Positions 1-7,620 of a stretch of DNA of 31,625 bases are shown here, piece after piece. The translations under genes and the position numbers were made by a program. Numbering within the stretch: position 1 is the stretch's first letter; every line of letters starts with the position of its first letter. Source of the stretch: an uncultured Oscillospiraceae bacterium (lineage in GTDB: Bacteria; Bacillota; Clostridia; Oscillospirales; Acutalibacteraceae). The notes beneath the pieces were generated by a model. It searched no databases, was not told where the DNA came from, and worked only from the letters and a program-made list of their open reading frames with translations. Location of the stretch: the NCBI GenBank assembly GCA_958354085.1, contig CATWUX010000008.1, forward strand, positions 1-31,625, read 5' to 3'.

Positions 1-2
1 GA

Positions 3-206
3 GCGGGAGGCGAGATCCAGCTCACCGACGCCATGCTGCAGCTGGCGCGCGGCGAGGGTATGGTCGGGGTGGATTTCACCGGCAAACGCTACGACATGGG
101 CAACAAGCTGGGCATCCTGCAGGCCACCTGTGAGGTCGCGCTGCAACATCCCGAAGTCGCGGAGGATTTTCGCGCGTATCTGAAGGAGCTGGCCAAAACG
201 CTGTAA
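3..206 (+). CDS. galU: UTP--glucose-1-phosphate uridylyltransferase, C-terminal end (partial)
   Basis: This is the last 67 codons of a gene that begins before the window. The enzyme makes UDP-glucose from UTP and glucose-1-phosphate in the cytoplasm, feeding cell-wall and polysaccharide synthesis. The visible part opens with GGEIQLTDAM and continues with the GVDFTGKRYDMGNKLGIL stretch. Both are typical of the C-terminal part of bacterial GalU, where the GEIQLTDA segment follows the nucleotidyltransferase core. The frame ends in TAA, 33 bases before nadE on the same strand, so the two could be cotranscribed. The N-terminal G-rich nucleotide-binding motif is outside the window. The family call is from motif recognition only, and a close GalU paralogue is the main alternative. 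Confidence 0.85.
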   Translation, partial: AGGEIQLTDAMLQLARGEGMVGVDFTGKRYDMGNKLGILQATCEVALQHPEVAEDFRAYLKELAKTL

Positions 207-239
207 AAGAAAAAGCGGCAAAAAAGAGGGGCATTAAAA

Positions 240-2132
240 ATGAAAGATGGATTTTTGCGTGTGGCGGCGGCAACGCCGCCCATCCGGGTAGCGGACACCG
301 TTTATAACACCGCGCAGATCAAAGCGCAGCTGGACGCGCTGCCGGGGAACACCGCGGTGGCGGTGTTCCCCGAGCTGTGCGTCACCGGCTATACCTGTTC
401 CGACCTGTTTTTACAGCCGGCGCTGCTGCGCGCGGCTGAGGCCGCCGTGCGGGAGCTTCTGGACATCACGCTGGGCATGGATACGGTCGTGATCGTCGGC
501 GTGCCGGTTTCGTATCAGGCGGAGCTGTACAATTGCGCTGCCGTGCTGCACAAGGGACGGCTGCTGGGGCTGGTGCCGAAGGCCAACCTGCCCTCCTATT
601 CGGAATTTTACGAAGGGCGGCAGTTCACGCCCGCGCCGCTGCAAACGGTATCCACCGTATACGCGGGGCAGGAAACCCGCCTTGGACGGAATTTGCTGTT
701 TCGCTGCCGGAGCCTGCCGGATTTTTGTCTGGGCGTGGAAATCTGTGAGGATCTGTGGGCGGGCACGCAGCCGTCTCAGCAGCTCGCGGCCGCCGGCGCG
801 ACGGTGATCGCGAACCTGTCTGCCAGCGACGAAAGCATCGGCAAGGCGGATTTCCGCCGCCAGCTGGTGTCCATGCAGTCCGCCCGGCTGAACTGTGCCT
901 ATATTTACGCCGACGCGGGCGAGGGCGAATCCACCACCGACCTGGTATTCGCCGGGCAAAACCTGATCGCGGAGGACGGTACGATTCTGGTGGAAAGCGC
1001 ACGTTTCACCACCGGCATCGTTTCCACCGAGATCGATCTGCAAAAGCTGTGCTACGAACGCCGCCGCATCTCGTCCTTTGAGACGACCGGCGCGGCGGAA
1101 ACGATTGAATTTGACCGGCCGGTCGTGCCGTTGGAACTGACGCGGCCGATCAATCCGCTGCCGTTCGTGCCGCAGAACGCGGCCGATCAGAACGCGCGCT
1201 GTGAGGAAGTGCTGTCCATTCAGACGGCCGGCCTTGCGCGCCGTCTGGAGCATACCCGCAGCTGCGCGGTGCTGGGTTTGTCCGGCGGTCTGGACTCGGC
1301 GCTGGCGCTGCTCGTGACCGTGCGCGCGTTCGACCGGCTCGGACGCAGCCGCGCGGATATCCATGCGGTCACGATGCCCTGTTTCGGTACGACCAGCCGC
1401 ACGCTGAACAACGCACGCACGCTGGCGACCGCCTGCGGCGCGACGCTGCACGAAATCGATATTACCGCTTCGGTTCGCCAGCATTTGCAGGACATCGGCC
1501 ATGACGGCGCGCACGACGTCACCTATGAAAACGCGCAGGCGCGCGAACGCACGCAGGTGCTGATGGATCTGGCCAACCGACTGGGCGGGCTGGTGGTCGG
1601 CACGGGCGATCTGTCCGAGCTGGCGCTGGGCTGGGCCACCTTCAACGGCGATCATATGTCGATGTATGGCGTGAACGCCTCCGTGCCGAAAACGCTGGTG
1701 CGCCATCTGACCGCGTACGAGGCGCGGCGCTACGGCGGCGTGCTGGGCGCGGCGCTGCTGGACGTGCTGGACACACCGGTCAGCCCGGAGCTGCTGCCGC
1801 CGGAAAACGGCGTGATCGCGCAGAAAACCGAGCAGCTGGTCGGGCCGTATGAGCTGCACGATTTCTTCCTGTATCATATGCTGCGCTACGGCGTGCCGCC
1901 CGCTAAGATTTACCGGCTGGCGTGCCGCGCCTTCGCCGGGCAGTTTGCGCCCGACGAGATCAAAAAGTGGCTGGCCACTTTTGTGCGCCGCTTCTTTGCC
2001 CAGCAGTTCAAACGCTCCTGCCTGCCGGACGGGCCGCGTGTCGGCAGCGTGGCGCTATCCCCACGCGGCGACTGGCGGATGCCATCCGATGCCAGCGCGG
2101 CTGTCTGGCTGAGCGAGCTGGAAACCTTATAA
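240..2132 (+). CDS. nadE: Glutamine-dependent NAD+ synthetase
   Basis: This 630-residue cytoplasmic enzyme carries out the last step of NAD+ synthesis: it amidates nicotinic acid adenine dinucleotide using ATP and ammonia released from glutamine. The N-terminal half (about 1-290) is a nitrilase-type glutaminase domain with the expected triad: E45 in FPELCVTGY, K114 in LVPKANLPSY and C169 in VEICEDLW. The C-terminal half is the synthetase domain with the ATP-pyrophosphatase P-loop SGGLDS at 348-353. The length fits the long, two-domain form rather than the short ammonia-dependent form (about 270 residues). A GAGGGG ribosome binding site at 226-231 supports the ATG at 240. No domain is broken. 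A weak T-rich hairpin follows the stop. Confidence 0.96.
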   Translation: MKDGFLRVAAATPPIRVADTVYNTAQIKAQLDALPGNTAVAVFPELCVTGYTCSDLFLQPALLRAAEAAVRELLDITLGMDTVVIVGVPVSYQAELYNCAAVLHKGRLLGLVPKANLPSYSEFYEGRQFTPAPLQTVSTVYAGQETRLGRNLLFRCRSLPDFCLGVEICEDLWAGTQPSQQLAAAGATVIANLSASDESIGKADFRRQLVSMQSARLNCAYIYADAGEGESTTDLVFAGQNLIAEDGTILVESARFTTGIVSTEIDLQKLCYERRRISSFETTGAAETIEFDRPVVPLELTRPINPLPFVPQNAADQNARCEEVLSIQTAGLARRLEHTRSCAVLGLSGGLDSALALLVTVRAFDRLGRSRADIHAVTMPCFGTTSRTLNNARTLATACGATLHEIDITASVRQHLQDIGHDGAHDVTYENAQARERTQVLMDLANRLGGLVVGTGDLSELALGWATFNGDHMSMYGVNASVPKTLVRHLTAYEARRYGGVLGAALLDVLDTPVSPELLPPENGVIAQKTEQLVGPYELHDFFLYHMLRYGVPPAKIYRLACRAFAGQFAPDEIKKWLATFVRRFFAQQFKRSCLPDGPRVGSVALSPRGDWRMPSDASAAVWLSELETL

Positions 2133-2161
2133 CTCATCTTTTTAAGCGCGGTGATCGTCGC

Positions 2162-2182
2162 AGGGCGGTTGCCGCTTTTTTT
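2162..2182 (+). terminator. Probable weak terminator after nadE
   Basis: A short stem AGGGCGG/CCGCTTT (2162-2168 with 2172-2178, two G-T pairs) around a TTG loop runs into seven T residues at 2176-2182. It lies 30 bases after the nadE stop and before the tRNA promoter. The stem is short, so termination may be partial. Confidence 0.5.
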
Positions 2183-2255
2183 CACCGGCCGCACACCTTT
2201 TGTAAAAAATATTGACAAATCCCCCAAAACCGTGTTTTCTGCCGCGAAAAAACAC

Positions 2256-2284
2256 TTGACAAGTGGCGGCGGATATGATAAAGT
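2256..2284 (+). promoter_or_regulatory. Promoter of tRNA-Ala
   Basis: A perfect -35 box TTGACA (2256-2261) is followed, after 17 bases, by TAAAGT (2279-2284) as a 4/6 match to the -10 box, about 30 bases before the tRNA. The surrounding TATGATAAAGTATAT is AT-rich, so the exact -10 register is uncertain. A second TTGACA stands at 2212-2217 without a convincing -10. Confidence 0.65.
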
Positions 2285-2313
2285 ATATCTCGTCGCAAAT
2301 GAGCGGTCAATAT

Positions 2314-2389
<76 letters not shown>

Positions 2390-2392
2390 AAA

Positions 2393-2425
2393 GCCTTGGA
2401 TTTCTTGGAAATCCAAGGCTTTTTT
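2393..2425 (+). terminator. Rho-independent terminator of tRNA-Ala
   Basis: A perfect 12-bp stem GCCTTGGATTTC/GAAATCCAAGGC (2393-2404 with 2408-2419) with a three-base loop runs into six T residues (2420-2425), starting three bases after the encoded CCA. Confidence 0.93.
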
Positions 2426-2491
2426 GTATAGTAAAACCACTCGCTAGGCGAGTGGTTCAAAAGAACTTAAGCGAAAAGGGAGGACATCCAG

Positions 2492-2683
2492 ATGAGCCTG
2501 AATGACGTGAACAGTCTGTCACTCGCAAAATGCAATTGCGAATACCACAGGATATTGACATCTCCACGTTGTGTGCTGCAAACTTGCGATATCTTTTTCC
2601 ATCCGAAAAGACCTTCTGGTATTTTGTTCGTGCAGTTGGCCGACCGCACCTTCATTATACCGGAGGGCCTTTTCACTATATAA
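2492..2683 (+). pseudogene. tnpA remnant (IS200-type transposase N-terminus)
   Basis: The 63-codon frame begins MSLNDVNSLSLAKCNCEYH, which matches the usual opening of IS200-type TnpA (an NSLSHTKWNCKYHIVF-like pattern). After residue 20 or so the match is lost. The catalytic HUH motif and the catalytic tyrosine of the family are both missing, so no active transposase can be made. A GGGAGG site at 2478-2483 still precedes the ATG. Only about 2492-2555 is recognisable; the rest is non-homologous sequence that contains a large inverted repeat. Confidence 0.55.
2605..2674. repeat. Long imperfect inverted repeat inside the IS remnant
   Basis: The arm 2605-2622 (containing AAGACCTTCTGGTAT) pairs with 2657-2674 (containing ATACCGGAGGGCCTT) over about 18 positions with one mismatch and a few G-T pairs. 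Inside the loop a second stem, GTGCAGTTGG/CCGACCGCAC (2630-2639 with 2640-2649), can form, so the whole 70-base segment could extrude as a cruciform or fold as one long RNA hairpin. Its function is unknown. Confidence 0.6.
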
Positions 2684-2771
2684 TGCGTTTTACTCTCCCC
2701 GGCAGAGCCAGGGGTGTTGTGTCGCTAAAGCTAACCAACAAGTCGTGTCTGCCGTGCTCGAAACTTTTGTC

Positions 2772-2800
2772 TTGAAAATCTGAGGGCTGTATAGTACAAT
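2772..2800 (+). promoter_or_regulatory. Promoter of the lipoprotein/two-component unit
   Basis: TTGAAA (2772-2777) and TACAAT (2795-2800) are separated by exactly 17 bases, each a 5/6 match to the sigma-A consensus. The predicted transcription start near 2807 leaves about 70 bases of untranslated leader before the ATG at 2878. This argues against the upstream ATG at 2818, which would lie almost at the transcript end with no ribosome binding site. Confidence 0.8.
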
Positions 2801-2877
2801 AAATCCATATACACATAATGGCGAAATCTTGTGCAGTCTTGCGCACGAAAAAGAAAACGGAAAGGCGGGTGAGCGCT

Positions 2878-4251
2878 ATGCTTCGTAAAGGCATGTCGGC
2901 CGCAACGGCGCTGCTTCTGGCACTGCTGCTGACGGGCTGCAACATATTGGGCTTGGACGTGGAAGCGCAGCTGCGCCCGCCGCGCCTTGCCGGGGAACAG
3001 CAGAATATTCAGCACGCGCTGGAAACCTATATAAGCCAGAATGCGGATAAAGCCACGGCCAGCCGCTACTTATTGAAATATCCGAAATCCGGGGAATACC
3101 GCTCGGCTTTTGTGCTGCAGGATATGGACGGCGATGGCGAGGAAGAAGCGATTGCGTTCTATTGCCCGACAGCCAACAGCCCCAAAACACATATTAACTA
3201 TCTGAAAAAAGTGGAGGGCGAGTGGGTATCCCTGCATGACATTCCCGGCATCGGTATCGACATTGACCGGGTATCCTTCGGCGATTTGAACGGCGACGGG
3301 AGAAAGGAGCTTTTTACCGGCTGGGATCTGTATAATTCCCGCGATCGTCAGCTGGCGATGTATTCTTTTGTCGGCGGCCAGTTGCAGGAGCAATTCACCG
3401 ATACCTATACCTATGTGATCGTGGGGGATGTAACCGCGCGCGGGCATGACGATCTGCTGCTGTTTCGCATCGACAGCACCAATAACGCAGTCACCGCCCG
3501 GCTGCTCTCCTATACCGACGGCCACATGACAGAGCTGGCGACCGCCTCTCTGGACGGCTATATCCGCAGCTTTGGTTCCGCGCATATCGCCCCGCTGGCC
3601 GATGGTGTGAACGGCGTGTATCTCGACGGCTACAAAGACGGCAACATGACCGTGACCGAGCTGCTGTATTGGGATGGCACGCAGCTGATCACGCCGTTTG
3701 CGCACGTTGAGGGCGGGATTGCCGCGGTTTCCGCGCGTGAGTCGCTGCGGGACTCGTCCGTTCCCTCCGTGGATATCGATGCGGACGGGCAGATCGAATG
3801 GCCGCGGATGCGGCGGCTGACCGGCTATGAAACCACGGACGTGGAAAATACCCTTTGGCTGACGGAGTGGTGCAGCTGGGATTATGCGTCGCGCACGGTG
3901 ATTCGTGAGTTTGCCAGCATTGTCAACCAGACGGACGGCTATTATTTGAGAATGGACGACGCGTGGGTGGATAAAACGGCGGGCGACCGCATCACCGCGC
4001 GGTATACGGCGAGTACGCGCACACTGGAGCTGCTGGAGGTGCAAAACGGTGTGATCGGTGAGCCGGTGCTGGCGCTGCGCGCGGTCGCGACCGGCGCGAC
4101 GGCGTATACGGCCAATACGACATCCTACACCTTCCAGCCGCTGTTTTCCAACGCGGCGATGGACTATCAGGTGTGGTACGATTCCAGGGAACCGTTTGCT
4201 TTCAGTATGGAAAAAATCCGGTATCTGCTTCTGGCGATGCCGCAGCAATAA
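2878..4251 (+). CDS. Lipoprotein with DxDGDG (FG-GAP/VCBS-like) repeats, function unknown
   Basis: This 457-residue protein begins with a lipoprotein signal peptide (MLRKGMSAATALLLALLLTG) and lipobox cysteine C21, so it is probably anchored on the outer face of the membrane. Two calcium-loop motifs are clear, DMDGDGEEE (82-90) and DLNGDGRKE (136-144). A degenerate one is at about 183-192 and a fourth, DIDADGQIE, at 299-307. Such spaced motifs are typical of beta-propeller FG-GAP/VCBS proteins, so an extracellular binding or sensing role is likely, but the ligand is unknown. The start at 2878 was chosen over ATG 2818 because it places the signal peptide at the N-terminus and has an AGGCGGG element just upstream. 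The response regulator follows 16 bases after the stop, so the protein is probably an accessory factor for, or target of, the adjacent two-component system. Confidence 0.8.
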   Translation: MLRKGMSAATALLLALLLTGCNILGLDVEAQLRPPRLAGEQQNIQHALETYISQNADKATASRYLLKYPKSGEYRSAFVLQDMDGDGEEEAIAFYCPTANSPKTHINYLKKVEGEWVSLHDIPGIGIDIDRVSFGDLNGDGRKELFTGWDLYNSRDRQLAMYSFVGGQLQEQFTDTYTYVIVGDVTARGHDDLLLFRIDSTNNAVTARLLSYTDGHMTELATASLDGYIRSFGSAHIAPLADGVNGVYLDGYKDGNMTVTELLYWDGTQLITPFAHVEGGIAAVSARESLRDSSVPSVDIDADGQIEWPRMRRLTGYETTDVENTLWLTEWCSWDYASRTVIREFASIVNQTDGYYLRMDDAWVDKTAGDRITARYTASTRTLELLEVQNGVIGEPVLALRAVATGATAYTANTTSYTFQPLFSNAAMDYQVWYDSREPFAFSMEKIRYLLLAMPQQ

Positions 4252-4267
4252 GAGACGAGAAAGGGGA

Positions 4268-4975
4268 ATGGCGTTGAAACGGATACTGGTTTGTGAGGAT
4301 GAAGCGTCGATTCGCGAGTTTGTGGTCATCAATCTCAAACGCGCCGGTTATGAGGTCGTGGAGGCCGGTTCCGGCGAAGAAGCCGTTCAGCTGTACGACG
4401 AGGCCGGCGGCGAGGTGGATGTGGCGCTGCTGGATATCATGCTGCCCGGCATGGACGGCTTCGCGGTGTGCCGCGAGCTGCGCCAGCGCAGCGAAACGAT
4501 GGGTATCATTATGCTCACGGCGCGCACGCAGGAGATGGAAAAAGTGGGCGGCCTGATGATGGGGGCGGACGATTATGTGACCAAACCGTTCAGCCCGTCC
4601 GAATTGGTGGCGCGCGTAGACGCGCTGTATCGGCGGGTGACGGCCGCCCGTTCCCGTGAGGGCGTGAGCTATCTGGAAGAAATCGTGTCCGGTGAGTTTG
4701 TGCTGAATCTGCGCAGCCGGACACTGAAAAAGCACGGTCAGCCGCTGGAGCTGACGCAGGTCGAGTTCCAGATCATGGAGTATTTTTTCACCAATCCGGG
4801 CAAGGCGCTCAGCCGTACCGATATCCTCAACCGTGTTTGGGGCGAGGAATATGTGGGCGAGGAAAAGATCGTGGATGTGAACATCCGCCGCCTGCGCATG
4901 AAGGTGGAGGACGACGCTTCCGCGCCGCAGCATATCCAGACGGTCTGGGGCCTCGGCTATAAGTGGGAAGGCTGA
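4268..4975 (+). CDS. OmpR/PhoB-family response regulator
   Basis: This is a 235-residue DNA-binding regulator. The receiver domain (about 4-120) has the acidic pocket E10-D11, the phospho-acceptor D56 in LLDIMLPGMDG, T84 and K106 in VTKPFSP. The C-terminal winged-helix domain (about 140-233) has the ELTQVEFQIM segment and recognition-helix region VDVNIRRLRMKVE, ending in the family signature TVWGLGYKWEG. It lies between the lipoprotein gene and the kinase gene on the same strand and is probably phosphorylated by that kinase. The AAAGGGG element at 4260-4266 lies very close to ATG 4268; a longer upstream frame is a continuation over the lipoprotein gene and was rejected. Target genes are unknown; the operon itself is one candidate. 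Confidence 0.95.
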   Translation: MALKRILVCEDEASIREFVVINLKRAGYEVVEAGSGEEAVQLYDEAGGEVDVALLDIMLPGMDGFAVCRELRQRSETMGIIMLTARTQEMEKVGGLMMGADDYVTKPFSPSELVARVDALYRRVTAARSREGVSYLEEIVSGEFVLNLRSRTLKKHGQPLELTQVEFQIMEYFFTNPGKALSRTDILNRVWGEEYVGEEKIVDVNIRRLRMKVEDDASAPQHIQTVWGLGYKWEG

Positions 4976-5020
4976 CGGCGCCCGCGCTTTGGCCGATTTT
5001 GACAGGAAAGGAGAACGGAT

Positions 5021-6433
5021 ATGGCGCATCGAAGCATTACGCGCCGCTGGATGGTCAACGGGTTAGGCGTGATTCTGGTGCTGCTGGTCATTTTGGAAAT
5101 CGCGCTGGCGGCGGCGATCTATTCGTATTGTTATCAAAGTGTGGAAGCCAGTCTGTTCTCCCGTGCCAACAGCTTATCCGCGCTTCTGGACAGGCTGGTC
5201 GAGGATCCGGCTTTCGATTTCGAGTCCGGCACGCGTGAATTCGTGGAGGGCTTTACGGATAAGGAAAAAATGGAGCTGCAAATGGTGGACAGCACGGGGC
5301 GCATCTTTGTCAGTTCCACCGGCTTTGTTCCCGACGGCGCCGGCATACCGCCGGATTTTGCCGCGGCGCTGAAATCCGATCAGGGAAAGAGCGTTTGGCA
5401 CGGACGCACCCCGGAAGGGGAGAGCGTGATGGCGCTGTGCCGGCTTGTCCGCACCGGCGACGGTATTTTGAAAGGCGCCGTACGGTATCGGGTGTCGCTG
5501 AGTCAGGTGAACAGCCAGATTGGCATTTTGATTGCGGTCATGCTGCTGTTCGGCGTGGCGGTCGTGTTTTTTGTGATGCTGTCCAGCTCCTATTTTGTCA
5601 GCTCTATCGTGAACCCCGTGACCGAGATCGGGCGTGCCGCCCGCCGGATTGCGCTGGGAGATTACGATTTCCGAATAGAAAAGATCTATGACGACGAGAT
5701 CGGCGAGCTTTGCGATACCATCAACTATATGGCCGGCGAGATCGCCGCCGCGGAAAAAATGAAAAACGATTTCATCTCGTCCGTCTCCCACGAGCTGAGT
5801 ACGCCGCTGACCGCGATCAAAGGCTGGAGCGAAACGATGCGGCAGGGCGGCGTGGAGGATACCGAGCTGATGAAAAAAGGGCTGGACGTTATCTCCGGAG
5901 AGGCGGAGCGGCTGTCCGGCATCGTGGAGGAGCTGTTGGATTTTTCCCGTATGCAGGGCGGCCATTTGGTCATGAAATACGAGCGTATGGATGTGCTGGC
6001 GGAGCTGGAGGAAGCGGCGTTTTTGTTCGGCGACCGCGCAAAACGGGAAAATATCGACCTGCAGTACATTCAGGCGGATGCGTTGCCGCCGGTTCTCGGC
6101 GACCGTGACCGCCTCAAGCAGGTGTTTATCAACATTATCGACAACGCCATCAAATATTCCAATCCCGGCGGGCGGGTGCGTATTGAGGCTGCCGATATGG
6201 GCGCACATCTGCAAATCGTCATCAGCGACAGCGGCGTCGGCATTTCCAAAGAGGATCTGCCCAACGTAAAAAGCAAATTTTATAAAGCGAATAAAACGCG
6301 TCCCGGCTCCGGTATCGGGCTGGCTCTGGCGGATGAGATCATCCGCCGGCATAAAGGGCGGCTGGAAATCGACAGCGAAGAAGGCGTCGGCACCACCGTT
6401 GTGATCACCCTGCCGGTCGCGCCTCCGCAATAA
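5021..6433 (+). CDS. Membrane sensor histidine kinase (HAMP/HisKA/HATPase_c)
   Basis: This is a 470-residue sensor kinase. A transmembrane segment at about 13-36, an extracytoplasmic region of about 130 residues (37-167) and a second membrane segment at about 168-193 are followed by a HAMP domain (about 194-246). The H-box is VSHELSTPLTAIKGW with H257; the usual HELRTPL has S in place of R. The ATPase domain has the N-box NIIDNAIKYS (N375), G1 DSGVGI (403-408) and G2 GSGIGL (429-434). AAGGAG just before ATG 5021 supports the start. It is 45 bases downstream of the response regulator gene and is its evident partner. The extracytoplasmic region has no motif I recognise, so the signal is unknown. 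Confidence 0.95.
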   Translation: MAHRSITRRWMVNGLGVILVLLVILEIALAAAIYSYCYQSVEASLFSRANSLSALLDRLVEDPAFDFESGTREFVEGFTDKEKMELQMVDSTGRIFVSSTGFVPDGAGIPPDFAAALKSDQGKSVWHGRTPEGESVMALCRLVRTGDGILKGAVRYRVSLSQVNSQIGILIAVMLLFGVAVVFFVMLSSSYFVSSIVNPVTEIGRAARRIALGDYDFRIEKIYDDEIGELCDTINYMAGEIAAAEKMKNDFISSVSHELSTPLTAIKGWSETMRQGGVEDTELMKKGLDVISGEAERLSGIVEELLDFSRMQGGHLVMKYERMDVLAELEEAAFLFGDRAKRENIDLQYIQADALPPVLGDRDRLKQVFINIIDNAIKYSNPGGRVRIEAADMGAHLQIVISDSGVGISKEDLPNVKSKFYKANKTRPGSGIGLALADEIIRRHKGRLEIDSEEGVGTTVVITLPVAPPQ

Positions 6434-6477
6434 ACCGGCGGCTCCCGCGCGGTAAGGTATAGAAAGTAGGTTGTAAA

Positions 6478-7620
6478 ATGGCAGAAAACACGACAAAACA
6501 AAAAAGAACCTCCATCGGCGGACAAGCGCTGATCGAGGGCATTATGATGCGCGGCCCCGAAACCACGGCGATGGCGGTCCGGCACACCTCGGGTGAGATC
6601 CGCAAGGAGAGCTGGCCGACCGCCGGCGCGAAAAAGCCGAAGCTGTTTACCGTTCCGCTGTTTCGCGGGATATACAACTTCATCGACTCCATGGTATACG
6701 GCTATAAATGCCTGATGCGTTCGGCGGAAATGGCCGGACTGGAGGAAGAGGAGGAAGCCTCCCCGCAGGCGGTCAAGGTGACCGAGGAGACGGCCGGCTC
6801 GGCAGAGGATGTCGAGCAGACGGCGGCGGAGGAAACAATCGTGATCGCCGAAGAATTGGCGGCGGAGAGCGAGCCGCTCGAGGTTGCGACTGCGGTTGCG
6901 GAACCGGAAGAGATACCGGCGGAGGTTCCCGTAGACGAAGGGCAGCCGGCGGAAAAACCGAAGAAAAAAGAATCGGTTTTTGAAAAATACGTCATGACGC
7001 TGATGATGGTGCTCAGCGCGGTGCTGGGTGTGGCGCTGTCCATCGGTCTGTTCCTGTATCTGCCGGCGTTTCTGTTTGATTTACTCAAGGGTGCGGTGCC
7101 CGCGGTAGACAATCCGGTGCTGCGCGGTATTTTCGAGGGACTGTTCCGCATTGCGCTGTTCGTGGGCTATATCCTGCTGGTGTCGCTGATGAAGGATATT
7201 CGCCGGGTGTTTATGTACCACGGCGCGGAACATAAGACGATTTTCTGCTATGAAGCCGGATTGGAGCTGACGGTGGAAAACGTGCGCAAGCAGCGCCGCT
7301 TTCATCCCCGCTGCGGTACGTCGTTTATGATTTTGATGCTGCTGATCGGCGTCATCGTCTCCATGATTATTCCAAAAGGGTGGTCGCCGCTGCTGCGCAC
7401 GGCAAGCAAGCTGGTGACGATCCCGCTGGTCGTGGGGATCGGCTATGAACTGATCAAGCTCGCCGGCCGTACCACGAACTGGTTTACCAAGGCGATTTCC
7501 GCGCCCGGTATGTGGCTGCAGCACATTACGACGAAGGAGCCGGATGACGGCATGATCGAATGTGCGATCGCCGCCCTGAAAGAGGTCATTCCCTCCGATC
7601 CGGAGGCGGACAACTGGTGA
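6478..7620 (+). CDS. DUF1385 (YqhQ-type) membrane protein with an acidic insert
   Basis: This 380-residue protein has the DUF1385 signatures GGQALIEGIMMRGPE (14-28), YHGAEHKTIFCYEAG (247-261) and HPRCGTSF (276-283), with several hydrophobic segments (about 172-200, 222-238, 284-298, 311-327). Its biochemical role is not firmly known. Between the N-terminal part and the first membrane segment lies a Glu/Ala-rich stretch (about 88-160) ending in PKKKE. This makes the protein longer than typical members of about 300-320 residues. The last codon overlaps the prmC start (GTGA), which suggests translational coupling. The ribosome binding site before ATG 6478 is weak (AGTAGG). The DUF1385 call is firm; the insert is the odd part. 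Confidence 0.93.
   Translation: MAENTTKQKRTSIGGQALIEGIMMRGPETTAMAVRHTSGEIRKESWPTAGAKKPKLFTVPLFRGIYNFIDSMVYGYKCLMRSAEMAGLEEEEEASPQAVKVTEETAGSAEDVEQTAAEETIVIAEELAAESEPLEVATAVAEPEEIPAEVPVDEGQPAEKPKKKESVFEKYVMTLMMVLSAVLGVALSIGLFLYLPAFLFDLLKGAVPAVDNPVLRGIFEGLFRIALFVGYILLVSLMKDIRRVFMYHGAEHKTIFCYEAGLELTVENVRKQRRFHPRCGTSFMILMLLIGVIVSMIIPKGWSPLLRTASKLVTIPLVVGIGYELIKLAGRTTNWFTKAISAPGMWLQHITTKEPDDGMIECAIAALKEVIPSDPEADNW

Larger units (their letters stand above)
2432..2716 (+). mobile_element. Degenerate IS200/IS605-type element with both end hairpins
   Basis: A 10-bp perfect hairpin AACCACTCGC/GCGAGTGGTT (2435-2457, loop TAG) is followed by CAAAAGAAC, a GGGAGG ribosome binding site and an ATG (2492) that starts a protein resembling the N-terminus of IS200-family TnpA. 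About 150 bases after that match ends, a second hairpin CCCCGGC/GCC-A-GGGG (2697-2714) resembles a right-end hairpin. IS200-type elements have subterminal hairpins rather than terminal inverted repeats and usually span about 650-750 bases, so this roughly 285-base copy has lost most of tnpA. It sits just after the T-rich end of the tRNA terminator. The boundaries are approximate and the family call is inferred from the start of the protein plus the hairpins. Confidence 0.6.

Noticed and set aside
411..1877. Long open frame of 488 codons on the minus strand
   Set aside because: It lies fully antisense to nadE, is rich in Arg/Gln/His as expected from reverse reading of GC-rich codons, has no recognisable domain, and nadE has all its catalytic motifs.
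2818..2877. Upstream ATG adding 20 residues to the lipoprotein
   Set aside because: It would bury the signal peptide, has no ribosome binding site and starts only about 11 bases from the predicted transcription start.
3070..4338. Open frame of 422 codons on the minus strand
   Set aside because: Antisense to the lipoprotein gene, no ribosome binding site, no domain.
5174..6496. Open frame of 440 codons on the minus strand
   Set aside because: Antisense to the sensor kinase gene; a shadow of codon bias.
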